From Sphaeroforma sirkka (lineage: Eukaryota > Opisthokonta > Ichthyosporea > Ichthyophonida): a stretch of DNA of 32,500 nucleotides. Shown here in pieces: positions 30,101 through 32,500 of the stretch. The translations under genes and the position numbers were made by a program. The notes under the pieces are model-generated. The model searched no databases. It was not told the origin of the DNA and saw nothing but the letters and a program-made list of their open reading frames with translations. Every line of letters starts with the position of its first letter. The stretch's first letter is position 1. The DNA lies in contig LUCW03001764.1 of the NCBI GenBank assembly GCA_001586965.3, forward strand, positions 1 to 32,500. The letters run 5' to 3'.

Positions 30101-32500
30101 TCTGGTTGGCTCCATCGGTTAGTTCACTCTCTGCATAGCGGATTGCGTCTAGGTACAGTGACACAACTGCGTCCACCACGGTGGTAGGTAAATTGCCTAA
30201 TCGGGACAGATACTGGTTGGCCAGTATGACCAGATCGGCGCGGTGCGTGAGCTCGTCCACATACAGCTCAGTGAACCGACTCCTCACGCCCGGAGGCAGA
30301 TTGCGCTTACCTACATCTGTGGCAGGATTCATGCACCCAAACAATCTGAACTGCGGGTGGCGTGGAATAGGCGTCTGGTCTCCACGCTCCGTAAGCACAA
30401 GCGAACCCGTTGGACTTTCCAGGAGCCCATTCAAGCACTCTAGTGTTTCCGCGGCCGCCAAGTTCATCTCATCTAAAAGAATCCAGTGTCCGGCACGCAT
30501 CGCCTTGACTAGCGTGCCCTCGACAAACGAGAACGCAAATCCGTGATCTACGTGCTTCATCTGAGCGGTGAACTTCTGCACATCCTCCATGAGACCCTCC
30601 CACTCAAGCTGCAGTCCCTGCGTGTCACTCCTAGCAGCCTTTTGGACGGGTGCCGCTGCATTCCCGTTTGCGCGCGATTCACTCTGATCACCGGCCGCAG
30701 AAGGACCGAACTTCTTTGTGTACATTTTGCCGGCCGCATTTAGCAATGCCAGGAACCGCTTCCACTTGCCCCGGGCATATGCCGACCTCACTTCGTTCAA
30801 GAACTTGGCATTTGCCTTCTGAGAGAAGGTGGCCTTGAACACCCGGTCGAAAGTGTCCACCAGTGGGGAGGCCAACACGCGCACATCCACAGGCCGGAAC
30901 CCACCCACCAGGTCCGACAGATCGCTCTGTTGACTCATATTCACCACGACTAGCTTCTGGTTCATACTCAAGGCCAGGCGTTGCACCAGCGTGGTTTTAC
31001 CAGTCCCCGTCTCACCCACGAGCAATACCGACTCGCCCTTGCTCACACACGCCGCAACGCTCTCGATCAAGCGTGCATGTAGCCGTGTGAGTGCGTACGA
31101 CCCACTGTCCGACGATTCCTTGCGCATGCCAGACCCACTCGCGCCCTTGGGCAGCGTGATGCGTCCTACGACAACAGTGTCATCCGACCAACTGACCTCC
31201 GGGCAGTAGGTAGTTCCTCTGTGCTCAACAGACTCTGTGCTGATGCCCAGTTTTTTACCAATCAGGTGCAGCAGGCGCCTGCGTACGACCATGGGGAACA
31301 TACCCGCCAGCACATCAGCCGCCTCGTAGAACAGGTGGGGCGTCAGCAGGTTGTGTGACACGCTCGTAATGGTGGTATGGTATGCCGCGTATTGGCAGCA
31401 TCGCGTGCACCACTTGAGCAGGTCTCGGTAGGTATAAGCTCTGCGGATGCGTGAGATTGCAGCCATTTCCGACGGTGCATAGCCCCCCGCGTCCTGCTCG
31501 CGCTGTTGCTGGCTGTCGAGGAAGTCGTCCATTGCAGTATCTCCATCGCTGTCATGGGTGTCGCTTTCACCGTCTATTTCAGTCGTTGCCTCTTTCAATT
31601 CTTCCGGGTCCTTGGTGCGCCGACCAATGTTTGCCAAGGTCTGGTACACCTCAAGCATCAGCGACGAGAAGGGCACGAGGGCTGGATAGATCGTATCTAT
31701 CACCCTCCGCATCTCTGTGAGCGTCAGCGCTTGCACCACCACTCGAGTCCACAGATTGGCTAGCATAGTACTGCCCCTTCCACCGCCTTTCCGCGCTGTA
31801 CCTGATTCAGATAGCGTCTGTGTGGCGAACAGCTGGAAGCCCCGCGCCGCTCTGACCACTTCTCCACGCCCAGGGATAAAGACCTCCCGTTTCTCCAACA
31901 CCGGAACGAGCACAGAAAGCACGTCAATGGGTGCCAGGTCTATATCCTCCACTACAAGCCACTTGCCCGAACGCATGGCCTGAGTGAGCACTCCCGGCTG
32001 CCAACGGAACTCCCCAGGGATATCTGTGCATACGTACGTGCCCAGTAGGGTCTTACTGTCCGTCTGGTCACCGAGATGTACCTTATGCACACCCTTTGTT
32101 GTGTCCTTACCGGTGCGTCTGGCTAGTTCGTTGACGAGCGACGACTTACCGGCCCCCGCAACACCCTCCAGCAGTATAGGCAGACCCTGTGACAAGGCCA
32201 ATGCCAGGGCCCGCAGGTTACCGGACGTTGTGTCCGTCATGACATACGCGGTTACAGCCGAGTTCTCACTCACCCTGGAACCATCCAGCGGCGCTCTACT
32301 TGTGATGGGCTGCAGTACTTCTCGGGTGCGGGGTAGCAGGACGCCACACACATCGACGAGCGTCCCGGACAAATTAGACGCGCCTAATACATCGGACTCA
32401 TCCGACGACTTCGCGGCTGTTGTGGGGCTGCTATCGGTTGTAGCGAGTTCTGCACAGTCTGTGCTGGCGGCAATAGAGGTGTCTTTGAGAGATAGGAGAT
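10426..32500 (-). CDS. MDN1: Midasin (MDN1/Rea1), AAA+ ATPase of 60S ribosome maturation; 5' end beyond the window
   Basis: Midasin pulls Ytm1/WDR12 and Rsa4/NLE1 off pre-60S particles in nucleolus and nucleoplasm, using a six-AAA ring, a long linker tail and a C-terminal MIDAS domain that grips UBL partners. All parts are readable here. About 5,730 codons lie in the window. Proposed exons: 32500-21452, 21286-21171, 20928-20539, 20335-20052, 19664-19536, 19234-19082, 18910-18806, 18604-18430, 18266-18141, 17934-17845, 17413-17190, 17036-16828, 16621-16509, 16170-14819, 14105-13959, 13722-13540, 13355-11252, 10652-10426. All junctions are GT-AG and phase-compatible. Donors are mostly GTATGT or GTAGGT. 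The frame is open to the right edge, and the missing N-terminus is about 250-300 codons by comparison with known midasins. One frame change lies at about 26493-26535. No other break was found. Confidence 0.95.
10809..10857. repeat. (TA)n/(TG)n microsatellite in MDN1 intron 17
   Basis: About 40 bases of near-perfect TA with one G interruption, passing into TGTGTG. The intron (11251-10653, 599 bases) holds nothing else recognisable. Confidence 0.9.
11252..13355 (-). CDS. MDN1: MDN1 exon 17, long acidic tail and most of the MIDAS/VWA domain
   Basis: 701 codons. The first 400 or so are low-complexity Asp/Glu with Gln/Gly/Ser, unstructured by composition. Then come the conserved LWQEYEAITSGLSQDLCEQL, RVILEPTLATRLQGDYRTGK, RLNLKRVIPYIASHFKKDKI and WLRRTRPAKREYQVLL. 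The MIDAS motif DDSES lies at 11604-11618 (D-x-S-x-S), with LHPFHEQF and ISDG further on, as in Rea1, where this domain binds the UBL domains of Rsa4 and Ytm1. Acceptor CCATAG at 13356, donor GTATGT at 11251, phase 1. The large Ser-rich frames on the plus strand here are shadows of the acidic codons. Confidence 0.96.
13540..13722 (-). CDS. MDN1: MDN1 exon 16, D/E-rich tail
   Basis: 61 codons in phase 0: DDADVVDERMWGDDEEDNEI, then SEKEKKEDGKSMTNDNEESE, then Lys/Asp/Glu repeats. LDERLWGDDDEEE is the equivalent in animal midasins. Acceptor TAACAG, donor GTAGGT. Confidence 0.95.
13959..14105 (-). CDS. MDN1: MDN1 exon 15, D/E-rich tail
   Basis: 49 codons in phase 0: DNAIEMEQEFDGDLYDMDKN, then ELEDMEDDKNDGEEKEEQEM. 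The DNAIEMxxxFDGxxxD motif is diagnostic for the midasin acidic region. Acceptor CCGCAG, donor GTAGGT. Confidence 0.95.
14254..14826 (-). repeat. Minisatellite/microsatellite expansion of MDN1 intron 14 with a duplicated splice-donor region
   Basis: Intron 14 spans 14818-14106. A unit beginning AGAACAAGACACAGCAAGGG recurs at 14346, 14425, 14518, 14616 and 14752. Between the units lie CATA, TA and CA tracts (for example CA at 14296-14318). At the far end, 14254-14296 is a diverged copy of 14784-14826, which spans the last 8 bases of exon 14 and the donor. The intron thus grew by serial duplication of its own 5' end. Confidence 0.88.
14819..16170 (-). CDS. MDN1: MDN1 exon 14, distal linker and start of the D/E-rich tail
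   Basis: 1,352 bases. Begins DLTPQDADRARGYSEHFLRL, then VVAQRRFLGDVSDELSNFKR, matching VERCRGFSxHLxKMLVRQRRxLxxLSEQW. Helical linker follows. ALPVLERYGVILSQAMDEFL, then MYYILLNLFSDLLAKGFCTP corresponds to LVPVLSSYSDL...LAQVFTELAQKGFC. It ends in the acidic tail with GEMAGMGEGQGENDVSEQIE, then DEEQNDEGGNVPEE (compare GGGIGEGEGMKDVSDQI). Acceptor ACCAG, donor GTGTGG. The apparent ORF start at a TTG codon (16114) is not a true start. Confidence 0.93.
16509..16621 (-). CDS. MDN1: MDN1 exon 13, linker
   Basis: Reads PQTSDVADLAAKINDYFYKC, then VSRMVIIRKLYFGGRAQ, equivalent to the CQKYFYRSLARHARLNAA block of animal midasins. Acceptor AAACAG, donor GTAGGT in phase 1. Too short for a long open frame; found through borders and homology. 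Confidence 0.88.
16828..17036 (-). CDS. MDN1: MDN1 exon 12, linker
   Basis: Starts KQADADADEEKPADKDSRAL, then KVMKRKDLAELFRQLSAAGL and SYRSVAAEDESALLSHLF. The RxLxxLFxxLxxxGLSYR motif is a clear midasin signature. The Asp/Ala-rich start is an insertion relative to animal proteins. Acceptor CTTCAG, donor GTACGT in phase 2. Confidence 0.93.
17190..17413 (-). CDS. MDN1: MDN1 exon 11, linker
   Basis: 224 bases: WFHVSDPTRFHSRLAALTGR, then NPSTILGIEEFAVHIIQRVE, then DTEATLARKK. Corresponds to the LVEGLDQFTGEVISSVxEL...LMQKQRAL part of midasins. Acceptor ACGCAG, donor GTATGA. Confidence 0.87.
17845..17934 (-). CDS. MDN1: MDN1 exon 10, linker (5' border uncertain)
   Basis: A short exon, recognised from DNWKPSTSVQAIGALSSPVL followed by SRYEE, which joins in phase to exon 11. 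Two acceptors are possible: TCATAG before 17934, compatible with exon 9 donor GTATGT, or CCATAG before 17918, which needs the donor GTATTT. Donor GTGGGG at 17844 is weak but fits the phase. Confidence 0.65.
18141..18266 (-). CDS. MDN1: MDN1 exon 9, linker
   Basis: Reads DKTHRALHKFTTKWSTVLEM, then PLRTYLTEIEAATIEYPPAQ, continuing the exon 8 block as VEKTHRTLFKFxKxFExVLxxP does in other midasins. Acceptor TTGCAG. The donor GTATGT at 18140 is the best match, but AT|GTATTT four bases further is also phase-compatible with an alternative start of exon 10. Confidence 0.9.
18430..18604 (-). CDS. MDN1: MDN1 exon 8, linker
   Basis: Contains LHDMLGSFYAYYRQYLPGIQ, then KPLERQLREHVKLAKWNDIN and YWAMKQAG. 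This is a well conserved midasin block (LWNLYxYYxQFxxxVQAK...PLEKELKEFVKISKWND). Acceptor GCCCAG, donor GTGAGT in phase 1. Confidence 0.93.
18806..18910 (-). CDS. MDN1: MDN1 exon 7, linker
   Basis: 35 codons, phase 0 at both ends: TSTMGNFACRLRLIAQFHMQ, then LKAELKSGIAGYSIS. Corresponds to the SSLGEFHVRLQMLxxFHCHV segment of animal midasins. Acceptor GCACAG, donor GTATGT. No frame longer than 60 codons marks it; it was found from splice borders and homology. Confidence 0.88.
19082..19234 (-). CDS. MDN1: MDN1 exon 6, linker
   Basis: 51 codons, phase 0 at both ends: HQEHEAQSRRLWFHLYSVIN, then DDAIESHRKEIFTVVEEMVQ. The WFHLYS block matches the WFSIYQ/WWFHLY segment that follows exon 5 in midasins. 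The best donor of the gene (GTAAGT) follows. Confidence 0.9.
19536..19664 (-). CDS. MDN1: MDN1 exon 5, linker
   Basis: 43 codons, both borders phase 0: GMEWEAFAASHVSLKVHTEA, then VTRFILDMRKKELDQWSLAL. It matches the midasin block DWExxASxxxSLxxxxxxxxxxIxxWRKLELxxWxxxLD. Donor is GTATGT. Confidence 0.92.
19906..20028. repeat. Composite CA/TA/TGTA/TA microsatellite in MDN1 intron 4
   Basis: Read on the plus strand: (CA)n 19906-19931, (TA)n 19932-19947, TGTA-type repeats 19948-19996, then (AT)n to 20028, only about 23 bases from the exon 4 donor at 20051. Confidence 0.92.
20052..20335 (-). CDS. MDN1: MDN1 exon 4, linker
   Basis: 284 bases. Contains ALLTPGAQPILQPSPLRIN, then LVTWPEHPVLMGIVAVIDRI and FSIQASPLMKLLSAAELLL, strongly like midasin (DWPEHPxLxQLxxVxDRIxSFPxxSPxxKxLxGxExLL). 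Acceptor CCAACAG, donor GTAGGT. Confidence 0.92.
20539..20928 (-). CDS. MDN1: MDN1 exon 3, linker
   Basis: Contains SPEATLHITDMHAAIFGTLG, then FRYNYEATLPLLEGLGLEL and LLAISLRAKMTRKHMLQTQH. The last part corresponds to the GSQLLA...HN segment of other midasins. Two acceptors 12 bases apart (before 20928 and before 20916) both keep frame. The longer form is chosen. Donor is GTGTGT at 20538. Confidence 0.82.
21073..21104. repeat. (TA)n microsatellite in MDN1 intron 2
   Basis: Thirty-two bases of uninterrupted TA within intron 2 (21170-20929). No other structure seen in that intron. Confidence 0.92.
21171..21286 (-). CDS. MDN1: MDN1 exon 2 (window numbering), linker
   Basis: 116 bases, acceptor TCACAG, donor GTATGT. 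Reads KEKVFVLEDERTLEEQLYQQ, then FEDEFTDITKDYHTN, matching the E/D-rich segment of known midasins that precedes the late linker. It joins in phase 2 to the large exon and phase 1 to the next. Confidence 0.85.
21452..26514 (-). CDS. MDN1: MDN1 large exon, second part: AAA6 and proximal linker
   Basis: A 1,687-codon open stretch, no intron. AAA6 has the P-loop GDSAAGKTSL (26461-26490), then FAMNSAVDTSELLGGYEQVD, GSFEWVDGILVRALKEGHWL, LLIDNANLCSPSVMDRLNPL and SRAMRNRGVEISLV. Walker B reads D-N rather than D-E, also the case in animal midasins, so low ATPase activity of AAA6 is probably ancestral. From about 25300 on the protein is the helical linker, poorly conserved but with recognisable patches (WRWFLRALRQFREHY, YDHQLLMEEQRLVSQISALV, GWVYMGLLQIHLG). 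It ends with AKERADALAFKTK before donor GTATGC at 21451. The first Met at 26514 is internal to the domain and not a start. Confidence 0.93.
26494..32500 (-). CDS. MDN1: MDN1 large exon, first part: AAA1 to AAA5
   Basis: An uninterrupted frame of 6 kb, open at the right edge. P-loops: AAA1 GVAGAGKSSL (about 32137-32166), AAA2 GETGTGKTTL (30987-31016), AAA3 GPTSCGKTSM (29604-29633), AAA4 GETGCGKTTV (28698-28727), AAA5 GSPGVGKTSL (27420-27449). Walker B segments are WLVVEDIDLAP, WILLDEMNLA, WVVLDELNLA, MFMIDEISLA and WILLDELNLA. Arg-finger-type ends include VRSRFTELYVDEL, FRNRFVELHFDDI, LRNRFTEIWVPS and FLNRFTRVYVEEL. Other midasin hallmarks are LGDQTDSKTLLGTY, NHEHTDLQEYLGAY, NPGGDFGKKELSPALRNRF, and WRDGPFLEAMKNGKW in AAA5. 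AAA1 has E-D instead of D-E in Walker B, as known midasins do. Reading frame ends at 26493 because of the frame change described separately. Confidence 0.95.

Overview
The window is eukaryotic nuclear DNA. Its right two thirds (about 10426-32500, minus strand) is most of one giant gene, MDN1 (midasin, yeast Rea1), the dynein-like AAA+ ATPase that strips assembly factors from 60S pre-ribosomes. All six AAA modules, the long linker, the D/E-rich tail and the C-terminal MIDAS (VWA) domain can be read. The first roughly 250-300 codons lie beyond the right edge. Seventeen spliceosomal introns with GT-AG borders and consistent phases could be placed by hand. All of them lie in the 3' half of the gene, and the first 11 kb (21452-32500) has none. 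The only defect seen in the gene is one frame change just before the AAA6 P-loop (about 26493-26535).

The left third (1-10425) is a graveyard of mobile elements, also mostly on the minus strand. From left to right it holds: (a) a decayed Ty3/gypsy-type LTR retrotransposon (1 to about 5575) with integrase, a Dam-methylase-like domain, RNase H, reverse transcriptase, protease, zinc-knuckle and Gag regions; (b) a tRNA-derived, Pol III-type element on the plus strand inside its gag region (about 4822-4905); (c) an AT-rich non-coding stretch (about 5576-6210) that may be its LTR; (d) the 5' portion of a LINE with ORF1 and the endonuclease and early RT part of ORF2 (about 6211-8735), which stops exactly where the AT-rich stretch begins; (e) unrecognised coding-like relics (8736 to about 9990); (f) the MDN1 3' flank with a TA microsatellite.

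Introns of MDN1 carry long CA/TA/TGTA microsatellites. Intron 14 has grown by repeated duplication of its own 5' end, including a decayed copy of the splice donor.

The organism cannot be named from the sequence. Intron density, animal-like midasin motifs, microsatellite-rich introns and mixed Ty3/LINE/SINE-like content suggest a unicellular opisthokont relative of animals (for example an ichthyosporean) or a similar intron-rich eukaryote. This is inference only. No promoter, RNA gene with a full cloverleaf, CRISPR array or prokaryotic feature was seen.
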